Positions 6,508 through 14,500 of a stretch of DNA of 18,122 nucleotides are shown here, piece by piece. Numbering within the stretch: position 1 is the stretch's first letter; each line of letters opens with the position of its first letter. The stretch lies in the NCBI GenBank assembly GCA_017510875.1, contig JAFWLX010000089.1, positions 1-18,122 of the forward strand. The letters are read 5' to 3'. The stretch comes from Atopobiaceae bacterium (GTDB taxonomy: Bacteria > Actinomycetota > Coriobacteriia > Coriobacteriales > Atopobiaceae). The notes below the pieces were generated by a model. The model saw nothing but the letters and a program-made list of their open reading frames with translations. It did not search any database and was not told the DNA's origin. The position numbers were made by a program, and so were the translations under genes.

Positions 6508-6574
6508 GATGCCTCCTCACGCGGGGCTTGGAAATCTGCATAAACCAAGGCCAATGGGCTGTTCTCAGTATACT

Positions 6575-6668
6575 GTGTCAGAGGTTTCTGGTGATACACG
6601 CATCGCGTGCATGGGTCACCAAAAGCGCTCTCCTGGCGCATCCTCCGAAGCGTCCCCCTGGCGCATCC
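6575..6668. repeat. Cluster of degenerate REP-like units
   Basis: GTGTCAGAGGTTTCTGGTGA (from 6575) is a degraded forward unit. GTCACCAAAAGCGCTCTCCTGG (6615-6636) and TCCGAAGCGTCCCCCTGG (6644-6661) are inverted units, repeated 25 bp apart with the shared block CCTGGCGCATCC (6632-6643, 6657-6668). They lie between the HD gene and the GNAT fusion gene. Confidence 0.5.
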
Positions 6669-6684
6669 ACCGACACGCATCCGC

Positions 6685-7569
6685 TCACTCGGAGGTACGC
6701 ACACGGACGACTTGCTCCTGCGAGATTGTGAAAGGCGAGTTCTCTGCAGTGGCAGTGCGACACAGATCAAGCGCGACCTGCATCTTCTGAATCATCTTGT
6801 CTATCATCCGTTCAATCCGCTCCTCACAAGGGTCCATGCGCAAGATAAAGGCGTCGTCGGTAATGGTCATGCTACGCACGGCCTTGTGCCGCTTGTGATA
6901 GTCAATCTCGTGCTCGTCAACCATACGTTCAATGTCGTAGAGCATCCCGGGATTGCGCGCAGCCGCAACGTCAATCTCGTCCGCCAGCCTTATGAGGGAA
7001 GACAGGTATGGGAGGTACACCTCGTTTCCATTTGCAACCTTCCAATGTGGCGGAAACAGCGTCTGGTCAAGAAGGTCCACCTTCCTGTGTCCCCGACACA
7101 CTTGCATGATGGCAAAGAGGTGCTCGGACGAGGGTATCTCCAAGAACTCGGCGTACTTTTGCACGTAAGCCGCACTAAGCTCCTGGTGAAAATCCCTTAC
7201 AACATCTTTGACTTCGGCACCGGGATGACTGCTTAGGTATTGGTCGACGGGCAGGTCGCGCGAAAGCTCCCGATACTGATCCATCGAGACACCCATACCC
7301 ACATCATGCAGGTAACAGCCCATAAGGAGCGTATAGATGGCATCGGCGTTGAGCTCCCTCACCTGGTCTGGGCCAATGAGCTGGTTGCAGAAATCTATGA
7401 CCGTAATGCTGTGCAGCATCGAGTGGTCGGTAAACTCCGGAAACAGCTGCAAGAAACGAAAGAGCGTGTGCTGCATGGCAAAGACCGTGTCTTTAAAGCG
7501 CCTGTGGAGGTCCGGATCCAACTGCCGCAACCTATCCTCAAGCAGATACTCCTTGTTACCGTTAGCCAT
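6685..7569 (-). CDS. HD-domain phosphohydrolase-like protein
   Basis: This 294-residue soluble protein carries HD-superfamily metal-binding residues in order: H49 and H53 in FTDHSMLHSI, H88-D89 in CYLHDVGMG, H161 in CRGHRKVD and D197 in LIRLADEIDVA. HD proteins hydrolyse phosphate bonds in nucleotides or cyclic dinucleotides. This subtype (TDHSxxH, then LHDxGM, then RLADEID) is found both as stand-alone proteins and as part of larger signalling or stress ATPase-like proteins, and its substrate is unknown to me. The C-terminal 60 residues are charged and helical. Start ATG 7569 follows GGGAGA at good distance. It is a single gene, isolated from both neighbours by repeat-filled gaps. Confidence 0.85.
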   Translation of the reverse strand: MANGNKEYLLEDRLRQLDPDLHRRFKDTVFAMQHTLFRFLQLFPEFTDHSMLHSITVIDFCNQLIGPDQVRELNADAIYTLLMGCYLHDVGMGVSMDQYRELSRDLPVDQYLSSHPGAEVKDVVRDFHQELSAAYVQKYAEFLEIPSSEHLFAIMQVCRGHRKVDLLDQTLFPPHWKVANGNEVYLPYLSSLIRLADEIDVAAARNPGMLYDIERMVDEHEIDYHKRHKAVRSMTITDDAFILRMDPCEERIERMIDKMIQKMQVALDLCRTATAENSPFTISQEQVVRVRTSE

Positions 7570-7616
7570 GATCGTCTCCCGCCTTTGTACCGTCCTTCAT
7601 GATAACGCTCATGAGC

Positions 7617-7645
7617 GTGTGCCAAAGGGACGTTTCTGTTGACAC
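7617..7645 (+). repeat. REP-like unit
   Basis: GTGTGCCAAAGGGACGTTTCTGTTGACAC is an almost complete copy of the core seen at 4814 and 4943, with GTGT and ACAC ends. It stands 28 bp before the first 118-bp MITE-like copy. Confidence 0.7.
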
Positions 7646-7673
7646 GGGAACACATAATCCGGTTTGCACCGCT

Positions 7674-7791
7674 CAACAAGTGCGTAACTTTTGGCTCAGC
7701 AGTAAAAGCCATCTAATACCTAACAACCCATCTAGCTGCGCTTTTGCGTTTCGTATCAAATCTCGTATTTTCAATTGTTACGCACTTGTTG
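7674..7791 (+). mobile_element. 118-bp MITE-like element, copy 1
   Basis: The copy is bounded by a perfect 15-bp terminal inverted repeat: CAACAAGTGCGTAAC (7674-7688) and GTTACGCACTTGTTG (7777-7791). The inner part is AT-rich and shares TATCAAATCTCGTATTTTCA with copy 3 and, with one change, with copy 2. It encodes nothing: the frame open in the other two copies has a stop here. Flanking CCGCT and AAGCGG may extend the inverted repeat. I see no clear target-site duplication. Confidence 0.8.
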
Positions 7792-7813
7792 AAGCGGTTG
7801 ACTCGTAGCGGTA

Positions 7814-8962
7814 TCACGCGGGAAGATCGGTGGCATCCACGTCGGGAACGATGTAGAGCTTATAGTCTGGATAAAGCGCCTGCACCTCGCCGTTCATGAT
7901 CCGTAACGCCTCCGCGCGGTCAATGTCAAAGCTGACCACAACATCAAAGCGAATCGTCTTGTTTTCCAGGTCCACGTAGAAGCCGTGCATCTGCAGCGCC
8001 CAGTCGTGGGACATCACTGTCTCTTGGATCTTGTTGCGCATGGCTGCCACCTCGTCGTTAGAGGTGTTGTACGAGTACACGCCTATTCCCGTGAGGATGA
8101 CGCCGGTCTTTTGGTAGACGGCAAGCTGGGCCCTGCGCGTCAGCCGGTCCACCTCGTCCACGTTCATGGTGTCGGGCAGCTCAAGGTGCACAGAGCCGTA
8201 GTACTTGTTGGGTCCATAGTTGAACAGCGTCAGGTCGTACGCGCCGCGCACCTCGGGTTGCGCGCAAAGAATCTCCCTGACCTTCGCGGTTGTCTCGGCA
8301 TCGCCGCGCGTGCCAATGATGTCATCGAGCGTCTCGCTCATCATCTCAATGCCCGCCTTGATGATGAAGATGGCAATTACCACGCCCACGTAGGCCTCAA
8401 GCGAGATGCCAAACAGCAGGTAGATGATGGCAGAGGCAAGCACGGAGGCCGACAAGATTGCGTCAAAGGAGGCATCCGACCCCGATGCGATAAGCGCACC
8501 AGAGTTCACCTTCTCTCCCTGTCGCTTGACATAGCTTCCCAGCACAAGCTTGACCACAATGGCAACCGCAATGATGACGAGCGAGACAACACTGTAGTCC
8601 GCTGGTTCTGGATGAATGATTTTCTTGACCGACTCAACTAGCGCCGTGATGCCGGCATACAGCACAATGGCTGCAACCAACATAGAGCTGAGGTATTCGA
8701 TCCTGCCGTAGCCCATGGGGTGTTTCTTGTCTGGCTGCTTGGCCCCAAGCTTTGCGCCAATGATGGTTATCACCGAGGACAAAGCGTCAGAGAGGTTGTT
8801 CACAGCGTCAAGCGTGACAGCAATGGAGTTGGAGGCAAGCCCCACAGCTGCCTTGAAGGCCGCAAGCAAGACGTTGGTCACAATCCCAATGATGCTGGTC
8901 TGTACGATTGTCTTCTCGCGCTTGGCTGCGGCGGCAGCCATGTCTGGTTGTTCAATGCTCAT
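7814..8962 (-). CDS. Cation diffusion facilitator (CDF) family metal transporter
   Basis: This 382-residue membrane protein has six predicted helices and a cytosolic C-terminal domain. The metal site is visible: D52, N55 and D59 in LDAVNNLSDALSS (helix 2), and D163 and D167 in GSDASFDAILSA (helix 5). The family loop HPMGYGRIEYLS (81-92) follows helix 2. CDF proteins exchange divalent metal ions (Zn, Mn, Fe or Co) for protons and export them from the cytoplasm. The helix-2 D-x2-N-x3-D pattern is not the His-Asp pair of typical Zn exporters and rather recalls Mn/Fe-type members; that is inference. The C-terminal extension (about 225-382) is longer than usual and appears to hold two ferredoxin-like cytosolic repeats. 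Start ATG 8962 follows AGGAG four bases upstream. The frame stays open to 9250, but that part overlaps a repeat and is not coding. Confidence 0.9.
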   Translation of the reverse strand: MSIEQPDMAAAAAKREKTIVQTSIIGIVTNVLLAAFKAAVGLASNSIAVTLDAVNNLSDALSSVITIIGAKLGAKQPDKKHPMGYGRIEYLSSMLVAAIVLYAGITALVESVKKIIHPEPADYSVVSLVIIAVAIVVKLVLGSYVKRQGEKVNSGALIASGSDASFDAILSASVLASAIIYLLFGISLEAYVGVVIAIFIIKAGIEMMSETLDDIIGTRGDAETTAKVREILCAQPEVRGAYDLTLFNYGPNKYYGSVHLELPDTMNVDEVDRLTRRAQLAVYQKTGVILTGIGVYSYNTSNDEVAAMRNKIQETVMSHDWALQMHGFYVDLENKTIRFDVVVSFDIDRAEALRIMNGEVQALYPDYKLYIVPDVDATDLPA

Positions 8963-9030
8963 ATCGCTCCTGTATTGGGGTGTTCGGTTGGTTGAATAGG
9001 AGTATAGCAGTACCTTTTTGCTGGTAGATA

Positions 9031-9164
9031 ACGTGAATTGGGGGCCGTCCCCGCTGCAGTCCACCGATGAGCCAAGAGGATTGATGTGGCGTCTCCGAGG
9101 CTGTTTCGCCCGACGACGTGGCGGGAGCAAGGCGTCTCCTTGGCTGGCATCCAACCGTACCGCC
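9031..9164 (+). repeat. Left arm shared by MITE-like copies 2 and 3
   Basis: This segment aligns, with many changes, to the reverse complement of 10618-10748. Shared blocks include GTTGGGACCGTCC-like DNA near 9033-9050, GAGGCTGTTTCGCCC and TTGGCTGGCATCCAACCGTACCGC next to the element end. Copy 1 keeps only a trace of it. It suggests a longer, partly decayed repeat of about 250 bp. The DNA between 8963 and 9030 and from 9283 to 9377 shows no gene or clear signal. Confidence 0.5.
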
Positions 9165-9282
9165 CAACAAGTGCGTAACTTTTGGCTTGGTAGCAAAGAC
9201 TGTCTCATGCCTTGCAGCGCAACTAGCTGCACTTTTGCGTGTTGTATCAAATCTCATATTTTCAATAGTTACGCACTTGTTG
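9165..9282 (+). mobile_element. 118-bp MITE-like element, copy 2
   Basis: The ends are identical to copy 1: CAACAAGTGCGTAAC (9165-9179) and GTTACGCACTTGTTG (9268-9282), and the length is exactly the same. Inside it shares AGCAAAGACTGTCTCA and AACTAGCTGCACTTTTGC with copy 3. It lies upstream of the CDF gene and downstream of the DUF559-like gene, in the same orientation as copy 1. Confidence 0.8.
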
Positions 9283-9377
9283 AGTGCCTGCTTCATCTTG
9301 CCTAAGCGATACGGAATCCTTAAGGCGCCTTTCATAATCGCAGTGAGTTGCGAACCTTGGCTGATACATGAAATCTT

Positions 9378-10385
9378 TTAACGCGGCGACCACGTGCGCT
9401 TTTTACTCAGTGTGGGGATGCTGCAGAGTACCTTGGGATGCAGTGCAAGGTGGCGCATGCGAGCCTGATAGGCTGTGCGTGCATTTAGCTCATCCTCACT
9501 ACTTGCGGTGATGTCTATGCCAAGAGTGCTTGCAACGACGTGAGCTATGCGCTCGATCTCGCGAAAGCTGCGCATGTGCTCGGTTGTAACAGTGATGACG
9601 CGATACCCCAACTCCGCAAGTACATCACGCCGCTTGGCATCACTTGCAATACGACTTGACGCGCTGTGATGCAGGTTACTATCGTATTCGATTGCAAGCT
9701 TTGCATTCTCCCAAAGCAAATCAGGTGTGATATGGTCTTCCATCCATTGCCGGCGTGCCTTTCCTTCTACAGGGATTGACTTGTTGAGCTCAGGCGCTGG
9801 TAAACCGTATCCACCTTCCTCTCGGGCGGTGTGAAGAATGAGCGCGAGTGCAGCCTCCATAGGCGAACCTGCGCCATCAATCACAAGCGGTGCAATGATG
9901 GTTGCGTGCCGCCTTCCGCGTACGCGAGGCATCCTGTTTGCACAACTAACAAGATCCTGTGACGTGCATACTTGCGGACGAGGGAAAACACCCTCCGCGC
10001 CAATGCCGTATCTCCCGCATAATTCAAATCCAACAAAGAGCAGCTGCTCGTCATCAAGCAGGTTTGCCATTTGTAAAAAGGCAAACTCTGGAGACGAGAC
10101 AAATAGATCATCGCCCGCTTTTACGGCAGGATAGAATCCGTCCCGTACGTTGAGTATGTGACTCTGGGTGATTGCTGTGCGACGACGATCGTCATGGCAC
10201 CATACAACAAGCTGAATAGGACGGGTGAGCCCTTCGAGTTTAGGAAGATGCTTTTCAAATCGGGTACGACTTGCCTCCAAGGAGCTATAGGGAACTGTCC
10301 AGCGCGCGTTGGGCTCAACAATACTCACATTATGGTTCTGTCGCAGCCATTCGATGGCTGATCCTCTACCCAAGAGAAATGACAT
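9378..10385 (-). CDS. DUF559/Vsr-like PD-(D/E)XK nuclease-fold protein
   Basis: This 335-residue protein has a C-terminal domain (about 175-292) of the DUF559/very-short-patch-repair type: SPMEAALAL with E177, DLLWENAKLAIEYDSNLHH with D222, E233 and D235, then IASDAKRRDVLAELGYRVIT (246-265). The acidic residues follow the restriction-endonuclease-like pattern. Residues 1-170 are probably a separate domain, with FLQMANLLDDEQLLFVGFEL recalling AbiEi-like or transcription-regulator-linked proteins that often carry DUF559. Such proteins occur in several copies in actinobacterial genomes and their role is unproven; DNA cleavage or nicking is only suggested by the fold. Start ATG 10385 follows GAGAGGTG at slightly long spacing. 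It is a lone gene between two MITE-like copies, which fits an accessory location. Confidence 0.75.
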   Translation of the reverse strand: MSFLLGRGSAIEWLRQNHNVSIVEPNARWTVPYSSLEASRTRFEKHLPKLEGLTRPIQLVVWCHDDRRRTAITQSHILNVRDGFYPAVKAGDDLFVSSPEFAFLQMANLLDDEQLLFVGFELCGRYGIGAEGVFPRPQVCTSQDLVSCANRMPRVRGRRHATIIAPLVIDGAGSPMEAALALILHTAREEGGYGLPAPELNKSIPVEGKARRQWMEDHITPDLLWENAKLAIEYDSNLHHSASSRIASDAKRRDVLAELGYRVITVTTEHMRSFREIERIAHVVASTLGIDITASSEDELNARTAYQARMRHLALHPKVLCSIPTLSKKRTWSPR

Positions 10386-10499
10386 AAGCTTTCACCTCTC
10401 CGTAAACTGCGAGAGTACAGTATGTGCGTATGGAAGTAAGCTTTTCAAGCACAAATCGGTCTAGGTATGGTGGGAGGTAGGATGAACCATTCGCGGCTT

Positions 10500-10617
10500 C
10501 GACAAGTGCGTAACAATTGAAAATACGAGATTTGATACGAAAAGCAAAAGTGCAGCTAGTTGCGTTGTAGGGTGTGAGACAGTCTTTGCTATCGAGTCAA
10601 AAGTTACGCACTCGTTG
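10500..10617 (-). mobile_element. 118-bp MITE-like element, copy 3 (inverted)
   Basis: This copy is in the opposite orientation to copies 1 and 2, and its length is again exactly 118 bp. Its ends, CGACAAGTGCGTAAC (10500-10514) and GTTACGCACTCGTTG (10603-10617), each differ from the others by one base. It stands 114 bp upstream of the DUF559-like gene. The preceding stretch, 10386-10499, shows no gene. Confidence 0.8.
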
Positions 10618-10748
10618 AGCGGTATGGCTGGATGCCAACCGAGGAGAGTCTCTACCTCCGCCGTGCCGATGGGCGGAGCAACCTCAGAAGAAGCCGTAGC
10701 GATACCCGTCCCAACCCATCCGCGGCCGTGGACGGTCCCAACATACGC
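10618..10748 (-). repeat. Outer arm of MITE-like copy 3
   Basis: This is the reverse-complement counterpart of 9031-9164. It continues directly from the element end with AGCGGTATGGCTGGATGCCA and ends near GGACGGTCCCAACATAC. The homology is about the same length as in copy 2, so the arm probably travelled with the element or marks an older, larger unit. Confidence 0.5.
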
Positions 10749-10787
10749 TGGCGGGTTTAGCAGGAAGTGGCAAGCAACCTGAGGATA

Positions 10788-10814
10788 ATGCCGTAAGATG
10801 TATACGTACGGCAT
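10788..10814 (+). promoter_or_regulatory. Dyad upstream of the ABC operon
   Basis: ATGCCGTA (10788-10795) and TACGGCAT (10807-10814) form a perfect 8-bp inverted repeat with an 11-base spacer containing GTATAC. It lies 42 bp before the ATPase start, a suitable place for an operator. No clear -35/-10 pair could be assigned around it. Confidence 0.4.
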
Positions 10815-10855
10815 GCCATCTGCTTAAACGTTTCTCATACTGCCATGGGACCACG

Positions 10856-11551
10856 ATGATTGAAATACGCAACCTCTACAAGTCGTACGGATCGGGCGCA
10901 GGAAGGGTCGACGCCCTTGTCGACATCAACACATCCGTAAGCGAAGGCGAGCTGCTCGTAATCTTGGGCAGCAGCGGTAGCGGCAAGACGACCCTCCTTA
11001 ACATGATGGGGGGGATGGACCTGCCCGACAGGGGAAAGGTTCTCTTTGAGGGCGTGGATATCTATGCCCTGGGAGACCGTGGCATGACGCGGTATCGTCA
11101 CGAGAAGGTGGGCTTTGTCTTCCAATCGTTCAATCTTATTGGCGAGCTCACAGCCTTGGAAAACGTGCGCCTTGTCGCTGACACCGTACCAAACCCACGG
11201 GCAGCCGAAGAGGCACTGAAGCTGGTTGGCCTGCAAGACAAGCTGAACAGCTACCCTTCGCAGCTATCTGGCGGCCAGCAGCAACGCGTCTCTATCGCAC
11301 GCGCCCTTGCCAAGCGCTCTCGCCTGCTCTTGTGCGACGAGCCTACCGGCGCGCTTGACTTTGAGACTGGCCAGCAGATTCTTGGCCTTCTCGAGCGCGT
11401 GTCGCGCGAGCTGGGCAAGACCGTGGTCATCGTGACTCACACACAGGAGGTTGCTCGCATGGCCGATCGGACGGTGCGCATGCGCAACGGCCGCATTGTG
11501 GACGACAGGCCCAATCCCTCACCGGTCTCGGCCCAAGACATAGAGTGGTAG
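10856..11551 (+). CDS. ABC transporter ATP-binding protein, MacB/LolD type
   Basis: This 231-residue cytoplasmic ATPase has every functional motif: Walker A GSSGSGKT (38-45), Q-loop Gln90 in FQSFN, signature LSGGQQQR (137-144), Walker B LLLCDEP (157-163) with D-loop GALD, and His195 in VTHT. MIEIRNLYKSYG at the start and the family-specific LxGxxDxPDRGxVxFxG stretch place it with the LolD/MacB/FtsE-like ATPases that drive mechanotransmission permeases rather than import. The start codon is weakly supported (no strong ribosome binding site; TGGGACC at 10845), but no better in-frame start exists. The permease starts 4 bp after its stop, so the two are certainly one operon and one complex. Confidence 0.95.
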   Translation: MIEIRNLYKSYGSGAGRVDALVDINTSVSEGELLVILGSSGSGKTTLLNMMGGMDLPDRGKVLFEGVDIYALGDRGMTRYRHEKVGFVFQSFNLIGELTALENVRLVADTVPNPRAAEEALKLVGLQDKLNSYPSQLSGGQQQRVSIARALAKRSRLLLCDEPTGALDFETGQQILGLLERVSRELGKTVVIVTHTQEVARMADRTVRMRNGRIVDDRPNPSPVSAQDIEW

Positions 11552-11555
11552 CCAC

Positions 11556-14500
11556 ATGTCCATGGTAAGAGCACTCCTCAGACGGTATTGGCAGCCACTT
11601 GCTGCCATCTGGGCAACATGTGCCTTGGGCATTGCCGTCATGGTAGGGCTCTCTGGTGGCTGTCTGTCGCTTGAGCAGGCCGTCATGAGCTACCTGGACA
11701 AATACCGTTACTTTGATGCGGCCATCACCACCGAGGTCACAGCGGACGACAAACTCAAGGCCCTTTTGCAGGTAGAGGGCATCGCGAACGCCGAGGCGCG
11801 CATGGCAGCCAACACCGTCATAGTCGGGCCAAGCCAGCGCTACCTCTCGGTGCGCGCGATAACCTATGCCCCCACCGACTGGCAGCGCTTTGTGGTGTGG
11901 GAGTCGGCCCCAACGGGCGGGCGCGACGCAGTGCTTGTAGAGTACGAGTTTGCCCTGAACAACAACATCAAAGCGGGTGACGAGCTGCAGGTACGGGTCG
12001 ACGGAGCCTATCGCACATGCCTGGTAGAGGCGCTGGTAAGCGCGCCCGAGACGCTCGCAGTCAGGGCGCTTGACAGCTCCAGCTCCCTCAACTCCGACTT
12101 TGGATACGTATACGTGCCGGTATCGATTGTGGCAAGGGAGCCCAACCCCGACTACGATGAGGCTGCCCAAGAGCTTAAGCAGCAACAGGACAGCCTCAAC
12201 GAGGCGCAACGCGACGCACAAAAGAGCTACGAGCAGGCCCTGGAAGAGATGGAGCAGGCAAAGCAAGAGCTTGAACGAAGGCTACAGGAGGTCTATGCGG
12301 CCTTTGAGCAGATTGACGAGGGGCGTGCTGCCCTCCAGGATCAGGAGGCGGAATTCAGCTCATACGAAGCCCTGCGCACCGAGCTTGAAGACGCACTGGG
12401 CCAGCTTCGCGAGAAGAGGCAGGAGCTAGAGCAGCTACTGGCTTCTCTTGAGCAGGCCAAACAGGCCCTGGCACAGATAGACGACGGCTTGGACCAAGCG
12501 CGCGAGATGCGCTCGCTGCTCGCAGAGGACATAGTTGGCGCCCTGGTAAAGGTCCTTAAGATGCTGGACCCCGACACCAAGCTGTCGGTTATGGTCCAGA
12601 GGGCAAAGGCGCTTGACGAGTTTCGAATCCGCTGCGCAGATGCTGGATTTGTGCCCAACGTGTCAGGGGCGGTGCATGACGTTGCCAAAGCCCTGCTCGC
12701 CGCCATGGACACCGTAGAGAGCGACCGTGAGTTGCTCAGCGACCCCAGCTCCCTCGAGCTGGTGCGTCGCATCGACGCCGGTGACGAGGAAGCCCGGGAA
12801 TCGGAACAGGGCCGGGCCATAGCCGCCACCGTGGCTCACTATACCAAGGAGCCCCTTACCGAGACCTCATTCAACCTCGCTCTGTCAGACTGCCAGCACC
12901 TCTGTGACCTGATTGCAGAATACGACCTGCGTGGAGTCGCGCAGGACCTGTACGAGCTTTCCGAGCACACCTACGATGAGTGGCTCTCATGGGTCATGAA
13001 GCTCGAGGATTACGCCACCATGCTGCAAGAACTCCTAGGCGAGGAGTACGAGCAGATCACGACTGTAGGACAGCTGCTTGAGGCATACGAACGCGCCATA
13101 ACCAAGCTCGAGGAGACTATTGCAGACCTTGAGACGCGCCGCGCAGACATCATTGCCCAGCTGGAAAAGGCGGGCGTTACCGAGGACGGCGTGGACGACG
13201 CCATAGCCCGCCTACGCGATTCGATTGCGTTTGTGGACCAAGCCATCAACGAGGCGGATGCGGCCCTTCGCACACTTGACTCTACCCTTGCGCGTGCACG
13301 CGGAGAGCTTGACGCAGCCGAGGCACAGCTCGACGAGGCGGAGGCGCAGGCTCGAGAAGGTCAGGCCACGATCGCAAGCCTGGATGCCCAGCTGCGCACC
13401 AAGCGTCAGGATGCCCACAGCCAATGGGTCCAGGGGCTCACCGAGTTCTCGCACCTGCGTGAAGAGCTCGCAATGGCGCAAGAGGAGCTTGGCGAGTGGC
13501 ACGGTTACCAGGCTTTTCACAACCAGTTCTTGCTCTGGTTTGATGATGGCGCCAACCCCGAGGAAACCCTTGCCGCGGCAGAGGCCGCCCTTGCTCCCAC
13601 AACCATCAAGAGCAGCTACGTCTTTGCAAACTCGCCTGTGCAAGAGCGCCTTGACATGAACCTCGTACCTCTGCGCTCGCTCTCGTACTTTATGCCTGCG
13701 GTGTTCTTTGCCGTTGTACTTGTAGTGGCCTTCCTCTTCATGTCAGTTATTGTCAGGCAGTCTCGCACCGACATTGGCATCCTGCGCGCGCTGGGCAAGA
13801 GCACAGGTCAGATCAGGGCCTGGTTCTGCACGCTTGGTCTGCTGGTAACGATAGGTGCCGTGCCCCTTGGCCTCATACTCGGACGCGCGCTGGTCAGATA
13901 CACCGCCAACTACTATGCAGACTTCTTCAAGCTGCCCCAATGCACGCCCATCTTTGACATGGCAATGCTCGCGGTATCCGTCGTGCTGAGCATTGTGGTG
14001 GTCCAACTGGCAACGCTGATTGGAACCAAGGTCGTAAGCTCCATCCAGCCCTCGGAATCCTTCTCGCGTGCCGTTCCCAGCGCAGTGCGCGTACCGCGTG
14101 TGGTAGAGATACTCACCAGCCACATGGACGGACTCTCTAAGTTCAGCGTTGTGTCCCTGTTGCGCAATCCAGTACGCCTGGTCTTCTCGGTGCTCTGCAT
14201 TGCCGCCTCGGTGGCAATCATCCTCTCGGCGCAATCGTTTATTGCCTCAAAGAACTACCTGATACGCCAGGAGTTTGACCAACGGCTACTCTACGACTGC
14301 CAGGTCTTCTTCAACCAAGAGCCAGACGAGCAGCTGCTCTTGCAGCTCGAGAGTCTCCCCTACGTGCAAGACGTGCAGCGCATGGGCTTCTACGAGAGCA
14401 CGATATCCCTGGGCGACACGAGCCTGGAGGCAACCCTAAACGCCGTGCAGCCAAACACCAACCTTGTAGGCATCTACGATACCCGCGGTCAGAGGATGAC

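Noticed and set aside
6685..7569. HD protein as part of a CBASS-like or toxin-antitoxin defence cassette
   Set aside because: No cyclase, effector or second gene is coupled to it; the neighbours are separated by repeats and on the whole look unrelated.
8963..9250. 96-residue N-terminal extension of the CDF transporter
   Set aside because: It covers a MITE-like copy, has low-complexity basic sequence and no homology. ATG 8962 has AGGAG at good spacing and gives the normal family N-terminus.
9118..9381. Open frames through MITE-like copies 2 and 3 share a readable peptide (LLGWHP then CVTF and FSIVTHL)
   Set aside because: The differences between the two copies are nearly all amino-acid-changing with almost no silent ones, copy 1 has a stop in the frame, and the DNA has perfect terminal inverted repeats. 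The similarity comes from the repeat, not from a gene.
7674..10617. CRISPR array formed by the three similar repeats
   Set aside because: Repeats are 118 bp, about 1.3 kb apart, in both orientations, with genes between them; there is no spacer structure or cas gene.
11427..12266. 279-codon ORF opposite the ABC genes
   Set aside because: It is a shadow of two strongly supported genes with full family motifs on the plus strand, and its own translation is Cys/His-rich noise.
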